Source: Dimorphilus gyrociliatus
Lineage: Eukaryota; Annelida; Polychaeta; Dinophilidae
Direction of reading: 5' to 3'
Assembly: GCA_904063045.1 (NCBI GenBank)
Contig: CAJFCJ010000003.1
Location: 1,426,001-1,490,000 of the forward strand
DNA length: 64,000 nucleotides
Made by a program: the position numbers and the translations under genes. A model generated the notes under the pieces. The model made no database searches and was not told the origin of the DNA. It saw only the letters and a program-made list of their open reading frames with translations. Shown in pieces: positions 1 through 12,108 of this stretch (position 1 is its first letter; each line of letters starts with the position of its first letter).

Positions 1-1
1 T

Positions 2-1672
2 AAAGAAGAAGAGGAAAAAGACGAGAAAGAATGTGAAGAAGTTAGTACTGATGAGCCAATCGGTGAGATAACAACGCATGTTGACGGTACGCCTATTGTT
101 GACGGTCTAAGCGGATGTTTGAAAACCGCAAAGCCGAAGCTAGTAGTATTTAAAGATATAGAACCTTCAAAAAAGAATACGAAGAAAAAGGCTCTAACTT
201 GGGAACAATATAGGGCAAAAAAACAAAAGTCAGGCAGTCAGGTTGAAAATAACAATGGTGAAGACGATAAGAAGTCAGGTGGCAGTCGTCTTGAGACTGA
301 AGTGAAAGAAGAACAGGCAGCCAGTTTAGATTCAGACTTGGAGCCAGGTGAAATTATATGTGATATAACTAGTTCAATGAACGAAGACGTAAATATGGAT
401 AAAGTTGAAAAAGTTATTGATAATGACAAAACAGAATCAAATATTTCGAACGATGATAAAACTCGAATTTCCTTAGGAGAGAATGAGGACGAAGCAACTG
501 ATGAAGTTGAGTCTCTTGTTAGGTGCTATGATCGTTTACAGGAATCTGAGACCTCGACTACAAACGAAGATGCAAGCAATAAACAAGCACATAATAATTC
601 AGGAAGTGTTTTCAACAAAGTTGAAATTTCGTTTATTGACAAAAAATCATCAGAAAAGAAACATTCTTCTCTAATATTTTCTAAAAGGGATTCTAGCCCA
701 ATATCAACAGACTTGCATAATAAACTGCCCGCCTATCATTCCGATTTCAGCAATAGCACTAAATTTGATGAAGATGACTTAAATGATTCTTATTCTTTCT
801 CGAGATCTTGTTCATCAGAGAGTGAATCTTCCTATAGCTCTTCCTCCGATTCGTCTTCGGAAGACGAAAGAGATCGCGAAAGGCGATATAGAAGACGAAG
901 GAAAAGCAGCTACAGCTTTTCATCCGGATCTTCCGGTTCTTGGTCTAGAAGTAGATCTCAGTCTCCAGATATTGACAAATGGCAAAGCTCTGTTCAGGAA
1001 GAAAGACGCCGTAAAAAGCAGGATCAAATTGTTCGTCTAAGCTTTTAAAGCTTATATTTAAAATTTTATTAATATTTCATTTTTACTTTAAGGAACAAAG
1101 ACGGATAGTCTACGTTGGACGATTGCCAGACAGCATAACGAAGAGAATCTTACGTGAAAATTTTGAGCAATTCGGAAAGATCGAATGCTGTAGTCTACAT
1201 ATGAGAGAGTGCGGGTAATGCTTTTTATATTTTCCTTGTACCATAATTAATTATTAATTCTATATCATTTCAAATAGGGATAACTACGGCTTTGTAACTT
1301 TCGTTTCAAAGGAAGATGCTTTTACAGCAATAGAACGTTAGTCAATTAAAGATAAATTAAGAATCATATAATTAATTATACTATAAAATTGTGACAGGAG
1401 GAAATCAATGTAAAGGAATGGAAAAATATGATTTATGTTTTGGTGGTAGACGACAGTTTTGTGGTTCTCAATATGCTGATTTAGGTAATTTTTCACACAA
1501 ACTCCCTTACTCTCCCCTAAAGTAAATTATTCTTTATTTATTATTAGACGGTGATAAAGAGGAAGAAGAAGAATTGGCAACTGGTGTTCCTGAATACAGA
1601 GGCCCTGTAAGTGCAGAGTCAGAATTCGATGCCTTACTACAACAAGCTCTGGCTAGAACTCGGAGGAAATAG
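2..1672 (+). CDS. PPARGC1: PGC-1 family transcriptional coactivator, 5' end missing
   Basis: This is the C-terminal 473 residues of a PGC-1/PRC/Spargel-type coactivator, which in animals links nuclear receptors and NRF factors to mitochondrial biogenesis genes. The reading frame is open to the window edge, so the start lies outside. Exons are 2-1030, 1093-1214, 1278-1336, 1398-1484 and 1548-1672, and all phases agree. The long first exon is acidic and then becomes Ser/Arg-rich (about 780-1000), like the RS region of PGC-1. It is followed by an RRM beginning RRIVYVGRLPDS, with the RNP1-like stretch DNYGFVTFVS. The block after the RRM (FGGRRQFCGSQYADLD) and the C-terminal EFDALLQQALARTRRK match the characteristic PGC-1 tail. 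The family call is firm from these two regions; which vertebrate paralogue it is closest to cannot be decided. Nuclear location is expected from the family. Confidence 0.9.
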
Positions 1673-1991
1673 TCAAGTTACATTTATTTACCCATAGTAC
1701 ACAAAAATGTACTAAACATAAATGGGAATTCAGGTTCTTTAACAAATAAACTATTCATTTTTTTGCTATCTGAATAAAAGGATATTTTGGATCGATAATA
1801 AAAAGAATCAATGTTTGTTACTATAAATTGTTTTGATATTGTGTTATCTTGTCTAGCCTTGACTTATAAAAAGCGTAAAAAAACATTATTTATTCTTGAA
1901 ACTAGGTTAATTAATTTAGGGATCAAGTTAACATTTTATTTATTTTTCTAAATAGCAACATCACTAGGGAAATAAGTTCTTAATTTATTGT

Positions 1992-2775
1992 TTATAGTCG
2001 TTTTATTAACCTCTTCGAATGAGACGATTGCAAGCTGTGTAAAGCTTCTTCCAGTTTTGCAGTTAGTCGAATTAAATTTGAAGGATCTGTTTGTAAAATC
2101 CTCTCTTCTTCAACACCATTATGATTGAGATAGAATTTCAGTAGAATGACAGGTTGAACTTGTTTTCGTAGAGATCTAGAAGCTATTTCAATATCGAAGC
2201 GCCATTCCAGTTTACTATAGGCTGGAATACTTGGTATTAATTCAGTTAACTGAGCATGAATTGATGCATATTTTGATTTGTACAATTCAAGCAAATGTTC
2301 TTTAGTTTTTTCTGATAAATTTAATGGAATTAAAGTCTCTAGAAATTCTTTTTCTTGAAGCTGTATTTGTTATTAATCATTAAAAGTTGACAAGTATTGA
2401 ATCATTAACCGGCTTACATTATATTTTGAACATTTTGCAAAGAGGTACATAAGTCCCTCAACTGCATGTTTTACTATTTCCGGATCAACCCCGAGTTTTT
2501 CTGAAAAGTGTATTAAAACAGATTAATATTTGACAAATAGATTTACATCTGGACAGGCTTTATTAAAAATCAACTTACGTGCAGCAGTTGAGTAAACTTT
2601 CTTATTTACTCCTCTTCCAATAAATTCAATGGATATCATACAAAAATCTTCCAAAGCTAAATTAAGATATTAACAAAATTATAAATTATGTGAATAAGAA
2701 AAATAAACCTGATTGATCAAGATTCTCTAAAAAGGATAGATGCTCCTTGTGTTTATCATCTAGCGATATAGCCAT
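1992..2775 (-). CDS. COMMD2: COMM domain-containing protein 2
   Basis: The model gives 198 residues, close to the roughly 199 of vertebrate COMMD2. COMMD proteins form the Commander complex, which works with retriever and the CCC complex in endosomal recycling. Exons on the minus strand are 2775-2709, 2656-2579, 2500-2418 and 2360-1992. The N-terminal helical domain includes MAISLDDKHKEHLSFLENL and a KLGVDPEIVKHAVEGLMYL segment. The C-terminal COMM domain contains LEWRFDIEIASRSLR followed by ILQTDPSNLIRLTAKLEEAL, the family signature. The first donor is the unusual GTTTAT, supported by frame and homology. The start codon lies only 143 bp from the start of the divergent receptor gene on the plus strand, so the two probably share a promoter. 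Confidence 0.92.
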
Positions 2776-2918
2776 GTTTTTCTACAAAGAGTCCACCCCT
2801 TGTGAGCGATAAAATATATAGTTAGTAGGACACCGCAGTGTATGTATATACTGGAAACAAAGTTTAGACGGGAACAACAAAATACATTTCAGAGCGAAGG
2901 TATTAAATATCTTGAAAA
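2776..2918. promoter_or_regulatory. Candidate bidirectional promoter (COMMD2 / receptor)
   Basis: This gap of 143 bp separates two divergent start codons and must hold both 5' leaders and any core promoter. No classic TATA or CCAAT box stands out. The bidirectional role is inferred from layout alone. Confidence 0.45.
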
Positions 2919-4784
2919 ATGACTACTGACTCCCAGTCCCTCAGCTTGGAATTAACAACTGCTCAAACAAGTTATCAATGTACATTATTTGGAGGAAATC
3001 AACACAAATGTGTAAGTTGATTTTATACAATTTAAAATATAAATATTAATAATTAGTAATATTAATAAATTATGTTGTAATAAGAAATAAAGTTTATTAC
3101 CTACATTAGCAAAGATTATTAAATTACAATTGCATATATTTCTTATATATATATATTTTAAATAAACACAATATTTTACAGAACACTGTAATTGGTATAA
3201 AAAAGGCGACAGCACTACTATCCCTGTTAGGAAGGTATGAGTAATGTAGATTATCTCTATACGAATACATGCGAATATATTGTTTTGCTTTTTTTCAGTA
3301 TCTTTGTAATATGTACAATAATCCTCTTTGGATATTATAAAGTATTTGTCCAACGTTTACTTCTCTATCTTAGTATATCTGGTGTTTTGTTATCAATATC
3401 GTATCTTGTGGTAAGTAGAGAAAAGAAACGAGTTTAAAAGAAATTATATTAAATTATAAATATAAAAAAAATCAGGGTGGTATGTATCCGGAAGGTAATC
3501 TTTGTAATTTTCAAGCTTGGATGATGACTTGCTTCGGTAACTATAGATATTTTGATGTTTGAAAACTTAAATTTTACACATTCTATCATTAAATTATTCA
3601 GAATGGTCAGTTCTCCTCTGGGTTTGCTTAATAACTTTGATATTATACAAGACAGTAGTTTCATTGACTTCCATGGAGAAATGGGAATTGTTAGTAGTAT
3701 TTACTTTTTCGATTTATTTATTTCCGTAAAATATAACTATAAGACTAATTGTGTTCAAACTTTTAAGGTTATTTTGCTGTATTGGTTGGATATTTCCTTT
3801 TGTTATTGCTTGTATTCCACTAATAGCAAAAGCTTATGGTCAAGCTGGAATTTGGTGGTCGGTATATTTATATTTATTAAACAATAACTGATAAGATTTA
3901 TTACTTATTGTCGATGTATATTAAAATCTTATTACAAGATAATTTCTTTTTATACAGTTGGATAGCTAATGATAAAGTTGTTTGGAGATTCACAATGTAA
4001 AGATAAAGATAATTGTTTAATTTATTAAATAAATTTTTATCTAATTTTAACTATCTCTTCCTTTCAGTTGGTATATTCCATTGTTTCTAATAATAGTGTT
4101 CCTCTTCCTGATCTATGGATATATATATTATAGTGTCTCTAGACAAGTAAGTAAGAATTTATCTTTATATCAGAAATAAACTATATTTAATCATATTTAG
4201 AACAAAACATGGGAAGGTACCTATGATCCTGATGCCGAGAGGAGAAAGGTAAGTAATATAGCGATCAAATCGGTTTTTTATATTTATTAATTAATTCCTT
4301 TTTATTTTTTTAATTATAGAAATTCTTAAAAGACGAAGTGAAACCACTAATGGCCTATCCATTTATATATCTAGTACTATCCATTTTTCCTTTGATTAAC
4401 AGGTAACACTATTGTCTCTTTTCAGACTATTTTTAAACACAAAATTTCTATTTTAATCCCTATCATTTATAGAATTCAGAATGCAATCAGCAACGAACCA
4501 GTGTTTGCTCTAATGGTTTTAACTTCCTTAACATCTCCTTTGTATGGAGCTATTTATGCAGTTGTCTTTGGGGTAACTGACGACCTAAGAAAAAGACTAA
4601 CTTGGTCAGGAATTAAGGTAATTAAGCCAATTTTTTTGCATTTAAAAAAATATTAATATTTGTATTCCTTGTCTGTTTGTTGTTATAGACTGCATTTTAC
4701 ACTCAATGCTGTATGAAGAGGGGCGAGCATTTAATTCGAGAGTACCCTAGCGGCCTAGAACAGTCTGATAATCCAACCTCCTGA
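2919..4784 (+). CDS. Seven-transmembrane receptor, class E (cAMP-receptor-like)
   Basis: Twelve short exons give a 340-residue membrane protein: 2919-3011, 3182-3234, 3299-3410, 3476-3536, 3602-3725, 3768-3857, 3958-3996, 4068-4146, 4201-4248, 4320-4402, 4473-4617 and 4689-4784. Seven hydrophobic helices are visible, starting with SIFVICTIILFGYY and RLLLYLSISGVLLSISYLV. The features that recall Dictyostelium cAMP receptors are CNFQAW before helix 3, a Gly-Ile-Trp-Cys-Trp-Ile motif before helix 5, a long TM5, and a helix 6/7 region reading YPFIYLVLSIFPLINRIQN. The WCWI motif appears only if the weak donor GTCGGT at 3858 is used instead of the GTATAT four bases later; the later donor breaks the frame. 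Class E-like receptors are known from some invertebrates, with ligands largely unknown. The 7TM call is firm; the cAMP-receptor subfamily is likely; a ligand is not inferred. Confidence 0.8.
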
Positions 4785-5400
4785 CTATTGGAAAGTATTG
4801 AATGAACGTCTTCGAAAACAATCCATCTTCAGATGTACTCACACATTCGTTAATGTTAACAATATAAATATTCAGGCTAAAATTCATCGGAAGGAAAAGA
4901 TAATGTACTTTCAAGGAATTATTAATATTTTGTTTCCTTTCTGAGAAATTATTACAATGTTATATTTTTAAAAAATCATTGAAATTTAAAGATGTTAAAA
5001 TTTAAAGTTTATTTTAATTGATTTTCTTTTTCTCTTTTGCTCAGAGTTTGCCATTTCTATAGGATTTTTTTTTCATACAAAACGGAGATAAAAGAGAGAA
5101 ATGAAAAAAGTCTTTGAAGTTTATTCTTTCTTTCTTTCTTCTAAAATATAAATAAAGAAATGGAATGTTTATAAAATTTCATTGTATAATAGGAATTATT
5201 ATTAATAAATATGTAAAATATGGTACAATTATTGCCTTCTCAATCTGTTTAAGAAATCTGATATAAAAAATCGTTTTTATTGCAAACTTAATCACGTGCT
5301 AGACACGTTTGTCATGTGATTGAAACGTGCCTACTATGGAAAACAAACAACGTTGCAACCAAACCTTTCCTTCTTCTCCAATTTCTCATTCTGCTCTGTA
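4785..5400. other. Intergenic gap, nothing recognised
   Basis: AT-rich sequence between the receptor stop and the next start. A short E-box-rich patch occurs at about 5292-5330 (CACGTG, then CACGTT, CATGTG and ACGTGC), about 75-110 bp before the next ATG, and may belong to its promoter. I see no gene. Confidence 0.5.
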
Positions 5401-6656
5401 ATGGCCGAATCGAATTTACTATTCGGTAAATATTACTTTTATGTAGCGTTCAAAGATTTCTGAATGTTTAGTTTGTACAAAAAGACTTACAACCATCAAA
5501 GAAAACAAGAAGAGATACTACTCAAGATTTAATGGATAATTTAAAAATTGTGAGTTGACTAATGTTACTAGTTTACCGTAATTTTCTATGATTTAACCGC
5601 GATTTAAGCCTACAAGATCAGAATCTAAAGGAAATTCAGCGTCAATAGCAGAAAATTACAAATATAACGATGTATGAGGAATACTTTCATTTAAATTTAA
5701 CAAATTTAAATATATTATTCAAATATTCTTGAATAGAATAGTGACAAGAGCGATAATGAAAATATTGAATTAACAAGCAACGCTGATGGAGATAAGGTAA
5801 GGACCAATTTTTTTTCAATAAAAATTATTTATTCTTTTGTAGTCGGAAGATGTTTTACGCGTCGAAGATTTACCTTTGGATGGTATGATATTTCATCTTT
5901 GTACTTAGCATATATTTAACATATTACTAGAAGAGTAAACGATTTATTTATTCTCTTTTCTGAACGTTCAAAGGAAAGCTTTGTTTCCTTGTTGGTGCTG
6001 TATCCGCTATTGAAAAACGTCAGCGGAAAATACTAAAATATATAAGACAGCAGAACGGATTTATAGAAAAATTGTCTAAGCAGCAGATTAATATACAACT
6101 TAATGGATTATTAAATAATTCACATATACCATCCATTCAACCAAATGAAGCTTCTTCTAAAACTGAACTAGATTCTAATTATGAATGTTTTGACTACAAA
6201 AAAGCCGATAAAAAAGAAGAAGTTGATCTTTTAGATAAGAGATTATCCATTGACAAACTATTTAAGAGTAAACTGGTAAATAGAATAAACGAAAAAGTAT
6301 GAAGAAGTAAATTTTTATTTGAAACTCTTCCGCAGAGGGAATATTTAGCGAGGCAGGGAGGAAATGAGGCCAGGCATATTGTTTATAGAGTTATGAAAGC
6401 AATAGGAAACAAATCGGCTTGGTGTCAGTTCAACTGGGAAGGCTCTAGAGGAATAAAGAAAGGGATAAAATCTTTACCATCTCTTTTGAAAGTTATAGAA
6501 GGTATATATAAAAATTTAAAAGTGAATCATTTGATTTTGCCTATTTTTGCAGATGCTAGTCTAGAATCGGGAAACAATGCGAAACCAAAGCAATATTTAA
6601 CAATTGAAGAAATAGAAGGGTACATCAAGCAATTTCTCAGGTTTAAGACTCGCTAA
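5401..6656 (+). CDS. DUF4806-like protein
   Basis: Seven exons (5401-5425, 5485-5549, 5609-5671, 5737-5796, 5843-5882, 5974-6296, 6336-6656) give 298 residues with consistent phases. The N-terminal half is Lys/Ser/Asp-rich and looks disordered (DLQPSKKTRRDTTQD and following). A helical basic segment (AIEKRQRKILKYIRQQNGFI) precedes a Lys-rich linker. The last exon carries a compact domain starting ARQGGNEARHIVYRVM and continuing with WCQFNWEGSRGIKKGIKSL. This pattern (Gly-Gly near the front, then a Trp-Gly-Ser core followed by Lys-rich helices) resembles DUF4806, a domain of unknown function common in invertebrate proteins with DNA-binding-like N-termini. The gene model is well supported; the domain name is tentative. 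Exon 2 uses the second of two nearby AG sites, because the first breaks the frame. Confidence 0.65.
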
Positions 6657-7112
6657 GTAGTACATTATGTTGTTAGATGAAATAATAGGATTTATATTCA
6701 AGGCAACTTCCTTTCTGTCATAATCCTTTAAAGACATCTTAGCTACTTAGTTATTTTTAGACTAAATGCAAATTTCGTTAAGTAATCATAAATATTTCTC
6801 AGTCAAATAAAGATTATTTATATCTAATTAAAATGATGTGGCCAAAGAGCATTAAATATATATTTTAAGAGATTCATAACAAAATTCATATAGAATAAAT
6901 AATTCGAGCAAACAAAAAACGAAAATCATCCTCCAATCAAAAATTATCATTTGTAGAGTTTCAGAATTAATAAAACATATATAGTAGGCTATGCCCTAAC
7001 CCATATTTATTTTAAAAATATATAAAATTGGTACAAAAATAAATAAATGACTAAAAAATTTAAAGTATGTCTCGTAAGCAGATTCGAATTTTTCTATTTA
7101 AACTATTTCTCT
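6657..7112. other. Intergenic gap, convergent 3' ends
   Basis: AT-rich gap of 456 bp between two convergent genes. It should contain both 3' UTRs and polyadenylation signals. Nothing else seen. Confidence 0.5.
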
Positions 7113-9851
7113 CTATAGTATTGTGTTGATAGAATCTTCTTCTATATTATTTCCTAGATTATCTCTCCCTTTTTCTATATAGGATATCTCTTCGACTTTA
7201 TTAATATCTTCAGTTTTGGTTAATTTGGATCGAATTTCATAAGATGTGACTAGAATACAAGGTAAAAATAAAAGCCCATGCATTAAACCAAAGGACATAA
7301 CTAAGAGCATTGTCTTGAAAAAGGCTCTAAATATATAGATATTTGCCGCTGATAAGGCAGTCAAACCCAAAATTGTTGAAATTCCTCCCAACAAAACTGG
7401 ATAGCCTACTTTTTCAAAGGTTTCTTTACATTTCTCAAAGCCAGTTCGAGATGTGCTTTTGACAAAGGCGTAACATATATGGGCGCTGAAATCAACGCAA
7501 AATCCAATACTAATGACCAGGTTAATCATCGATATTGTATCAATATTGACATTCCACAGAGACATAAATCCAATTACTCCAGCAGATATGGAAATAATCG
7601 ATAAAGTAACGCTCAATACACTAAAGAAATTTGGTATAAAAATAATAGCAATAATGAGAATTGCTAGTGTAGCTATTCCAATATTGGTTAGAGTGTTGGG
7701 TAAAACCTGAAGATACTGATCAACAAAGATAAACATGGGTGCAAAGGTTAAAGCATCCAGTTTACTATCTTTAACAACATCTCTTGCCTTTTCTGCAGCA
7801 GTTGTTAACTTGTTAGTACCAACAGTTCTATTCTGAAAGATGTAGAATCTTGACGATCGAATACTCTTTCCGTCTTCGTTAAATAGAATATCTCTAGCAT
7901 AATTTGAATACTCAGGTACTTTTAGGAAATAATCTTTCACCGTATTGCAAAATTCTTCTTCCGTTCCAATGGGCTGATTATTATTCGCTTTAAATTTTTC
8001 AAAGTCCAATAACCAATCGTAACCGAGATAAGTGGAATGATAATATTGGGAGTTTTTGATATTATCTCTGACAGAGTTAATAAGGTGTATATTTTCCTGT
8101 TTGGAATAATCTAAACGACTTTTTATAACTATAGCTACTGGATTGGTATAATCTTGAAAATAAGCGTCCCTTTCTTCATAATACGGTGAAACGTAGGAGT
8201 CATCTGGTGCCAATTTTTTTAATTCAAGACCCGACTTTATCTTTGTACAGCCATAAATAGTAACACCTAGATATGCCAAATATAATAGGCCAATCATTAT
8301 ACGAGACCATGGTTTAAGGAAAACGAGAGAAAAGTATTCCTTAAAGAAATATGTTGGTAAATGGATTGGTTTCTCAACATCTTTCTTACAGTCACTTCTA
8401 TCAATACCGCCCACACAAAATACTTTATAAATACTTGATCTCTCTTCGCTAGTAGCTTTAGTCTTTGTCGGAACTTTCATAAATGTGAAACAATGGCGAT
8501 TTGAATGCTCTCTCTTTCCGAAATAAACCATAAGACCACCAAAGAACGATATCTGTTGAAAATGAATGAAAAAAATGTTGAAATCTCATTTCAGTTTTTC
8601 AAGGAAATAAATGAAAGAAATGATATCTACCTGATAAACATAATTAATGAAAAGCATCAATGATAGAGTTCCACAAAATATTCTTACACTTGGAAATGAA
8701 GTGATAGCACCGATACCAACCGCAAGAACGTCTGTAATAGTTGTAATAGTAATTGCTACAGCAGCCTCTCCGTAACTTTCTTCCATTTTTTCAGCAACTG
8801 AAAGCGTTGGCTTTGCTGATCGCCAAGCAGCAACTAACACAAACATATTGTCACAACCAATACTTACAGCCAAAAAAGGACAAATTAATAGAATATCTAT
8901 GAAGGGTACATTAGCCCATCCCATTATTCCATAGCCAGTTATGACAGCCATAACAGCTGAAAGAATGCTCATAAAAGCCAAAATGGGTTTACTTTGTACC
9001 CAATCGCCAGGAAATATCTGAGTTATGACCGCAAAACCGATAAGTACACTGAATAAGACAACAAAAAGCTTAACAATTGCCTGAGCAGCTCTTGATAGCT
9101 CACTAGATAGACTCTTGCTACTAAATTTTTCAATAACTAAATTCTCAGCATTATATTTTCCAATTTCTTCAAGAAATTGATCAATCCAAGCGTCATGTTC
9201 ATCCGTTGAATCTTTAACACCAAAATTTAGACTCATAGCTTCGAACTCTCTGACAAGTCCATTGTTTAATTTGACTGCACCCAATGAATTAGCGATTAAA
9301 AATGAAAAGTTTGTGCCAGGCACCTTGAAAAGAGGATAATTTATATCTATTTTATTTACGTTGCTGGCATCATCATTTAATATACCCGTTAGAAAAATAT
9401 TAACATCACACGAACTACCCCTCTTCGTACAAACATCTTCGTAACTTATCGTTCTGCCGTTATATTTGAAGGAAAAATTTCTTACATAATTGTTTAAATC
9501 TATAATCTTTCTCATATATTCCTCCGTAAAAATGTTTGAGCGTTCTTTATTTCGAACTATTAACGATCCAGATGGTCCCATTTCTGTATTTCGAACAGGA
9601 TCAACATGTGTAAAATTCTCAAAGTATAAACTTTGCACAAATGCTCTATCTTTTTTAGCCTCAGAATTTTCTGGTGTGTACAGATATTCAACATCATTCC
9701 TCTTTTTAAATTTGTGAACTCCAGCTCCAAGGGCTATTGTAACTATTATTGGGGGTATAATAAACAATAAAGGCCATCTCGAGACAGTTAGTCCAACCTT
9801 TTTAGAAAGATGTGAGAGTAAAAGTTCAGGAACGCCCCAAGAACAACGCAT
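7113..9851 (-). CDS. Patched domain-containing (sterol-sensing-domain) membrane protein
   Basis: Two exons (9851-8631 and 8552-7113) join in phase 0 to encode 886 residues. The topology is that of the Patched-related/PTCHD RND-like family. There is a short N-terminus, TM1 (LLFIIPPIIVTIALGAGV), a large extracellular domain with KKDRAFVQSLYFENF and a Cys-containing loop, then a sterol-sensing block of five helices (from about VKLFVVLFSVLIGFAVITQIF to the end of exon 1). A second TM, a second large lumenal domain and a final helix bundle (LNPNTLTNIGIATLAILIIA region, then SIGFCVDFSAHICYAFV) follow. The Gly-Phe-Cys-Val-Asp-Phe motif in TM10 matches the conserved RND-like acidic site. The acidic C-tail has no obvious partner motif. 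The true ATG is 9851; an upstream in-frame GTG is not a eukaryotic start. PTCHD3 or nematode PTR proteins are the nearest relatives I can name; substrate is unknown. Confidence 0.88.
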
Positions 9852-12108
9852 TTTTGATTTCACTCTAAGGTCGATGAAAAGTATATTTTGACATATGTCT
9901 AAATGAAATTTTATATATATATATAGTATGATATCTATTTAGAGATATGTAAAAATTTACATTAAGTATTTCAACTTTAGAATTACCAAGCTCAATTACT
10001 CATTCTACGTCGGTTAATTTTATTGATTCTTAACAGAAATTGATATGGTCATGACCGATAAGAGAATGACTAAGAAACAAGCCGACTAATCAACTTTTAT
10101 ACAGACATTTGAAACTATGCACTTTATCTTTATATGACCCGAAACCATCCCATAGGTATATAAATTTTTTAGAATATTGTCTGAACTTTGTCCATTCTGA
10201 ACTAGTGGGTCGTATTTGTTTTGATAGAACAATCACTTACTAAACATGTAATAGAAGGCCATCGAGTGTAGATATATAAAAAAACTTTTAAGATATTATG
10301 AACTTTGTCCATTCTGAACTATTGGGTCATATTTGTTTGCGTAGAACAAGTCATTTATGACATTTCTAACAGAAAGCCATTTACATAGATATATACTAAT
10401 ACTCGCACGTGTTGCTCAACATTCAATTTCAAAGTATCAAGTTGCCACCTACCTCCTAGACTCCATTCCCTTACTACAGAGTTTTCTTAAGTTATAGTTT
10501 ACTGTTACACTGAGACACAGCAGCAAATGTTTGCTTTCGTATCAAAAATAAGAATGGCACTATCTGGACTCGTTACAAACACGTCACATTTAAGAATCTT
10601 ACATTATCAACGTCAATAAGCCTTTGTTTAATCTAACGAATTTTCCCCATAAATCTCAGATAGTGAAAAAAGCATTTTTCTTATAATTATACAACATATG
10701 ATATAAATGTTTTATTAGTATAATGTCTTTTAGTTTGGTGGAAAAACGAATATGCCTAGTAAAGTCAAAGTCTAAGTAGAAAAAAAGTCATGTAACCCAC
10801 ATACAGCTTAGATAAGAAAAAGAAAATCTAGTTTTAATTAAGTAATATAATAAAGTAATTGAGTTTTTATTCTCTCTTCCCCTCTCCCATAATCCTTCAA
10901 TGACAATCAAGATATAATGAAACTTTCCAATTTGTAACAGAGAGATATGAGTGTTGTTGCTCTTTTATCATATTGCTAAATTGTCTTAAGAAATTAGCAA
11001 AACTTATCGAGCATTATTAAGTACAGAATGACGATGAAAGCCTAGCGTCTCTGCAGCGTATAGACGACTACGGAATATTTTATATGATATATATCAAATA
11101 AATAACGCCCGCATAATTGAAGAACTTTTTGAATTATGTGAAAGTGAAGATACTTAAAGGAGTGTCAACTTGAAAATTGCCTTTAAATTTGATTTGTAAA
11201 GGTTCAATCTAAAGCTTAAAAGTCAGAGTTTTCTATTGAATTCTTAGATATAAAGAGACAATAGATTATTAAAAATCTGTTAATAACTTCAAACAAATTA
11301 GCATTATGATTGAACTGATAAGGAAAAGTTTTTCTATCAGGCTGGTCAATATTCAATTTCTTATCATCTCTTCTAAATCATTTGTTTATTAGGAAATATG
11401 CAATAAACCGTATATTATTACCCTGTTTTTAAAATTATACTCCAAGTAATTGAAGTATAACTGTATCGTTAAAAAGTACTTTTCTCAAGTAATAACAGTA
11501 ATTAAAATTTTAGCTACTCTTCAATTTCAAATAAATTAGTTAATAGCTTTATTTTACGATTTTTTCCAGATATATTCAAGCAGTTTAAGAATTGAAATAT
11601 AATAATTAAATTATCAAATGTCTGCAATATACATATATATGGAAATGAAATTGAAAAAATATTGACGAAAAGCACAAAAAACGAATTAATACAAATTGTA
11701 CTAATTCTTTATAATCAAGATTAATAATATGTAGCTTAATTTAGGAAATATTCTTTGAAAAAGAAGCAAGCTGGTGGTATTTTAATTCAAATAAAAAATG
11801 GCGTCCCTTATTGACCAATAGCTGACGAGATCTATTTTCTAGCCGTAAAAATCTTTTTACTTGTCGACCTTATGTAGCAAAAAATGTAATTAAAAAAATA
11901 AAAGGTTTTTTAGACAATAGATTTGCAAAGAAATATTCGAAACTCAAAATAAGAAAAAAAAACGTTAAATTTCCGGACGAATATTATTGTTTCTCTGCTG
12001 TATTTCCGCTTCCGTTCCTAACAATCTTTCTCTTTAGACTTTTTAAAGTTTCTTGAATGAGTTAATCATTTTTTGATATATTTTATAATTTATAATAATT
12101 GTCAACAA
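9852..12108. other. 2.3-kb intergenic region
   Basis: This region separates the divergent Patched-domain and APPL genes and must contain both promoters. It is AT-rich. It holds a two-copy tandem repeat (listed separately) and scattered homopolymer runs. I found no convincing exons or RNA genes. Confidence 0.5.
10157..10391. repeat. Two-copy imperfect tandem repeat, unit about 117 bp
   Basis: The 21-mer core starting gaactttgtccattctgaac occurs at 10183 and again at 10300. The following blocks (gggtc.tatttgtt, tagaacaa, agaa.gccat) keep the same order and a spacing of 117-118 bp. The copies differ at many positions, so the duplication is not recent. Confidence 0.8.

Noticed and set aside
3552-3887. 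Open frame of 111 codons across receptor exons 5 and 6
   Set aside because: It is a shadow frame; the receptor frame gives the conserved helices and matches splice phases on both sides.
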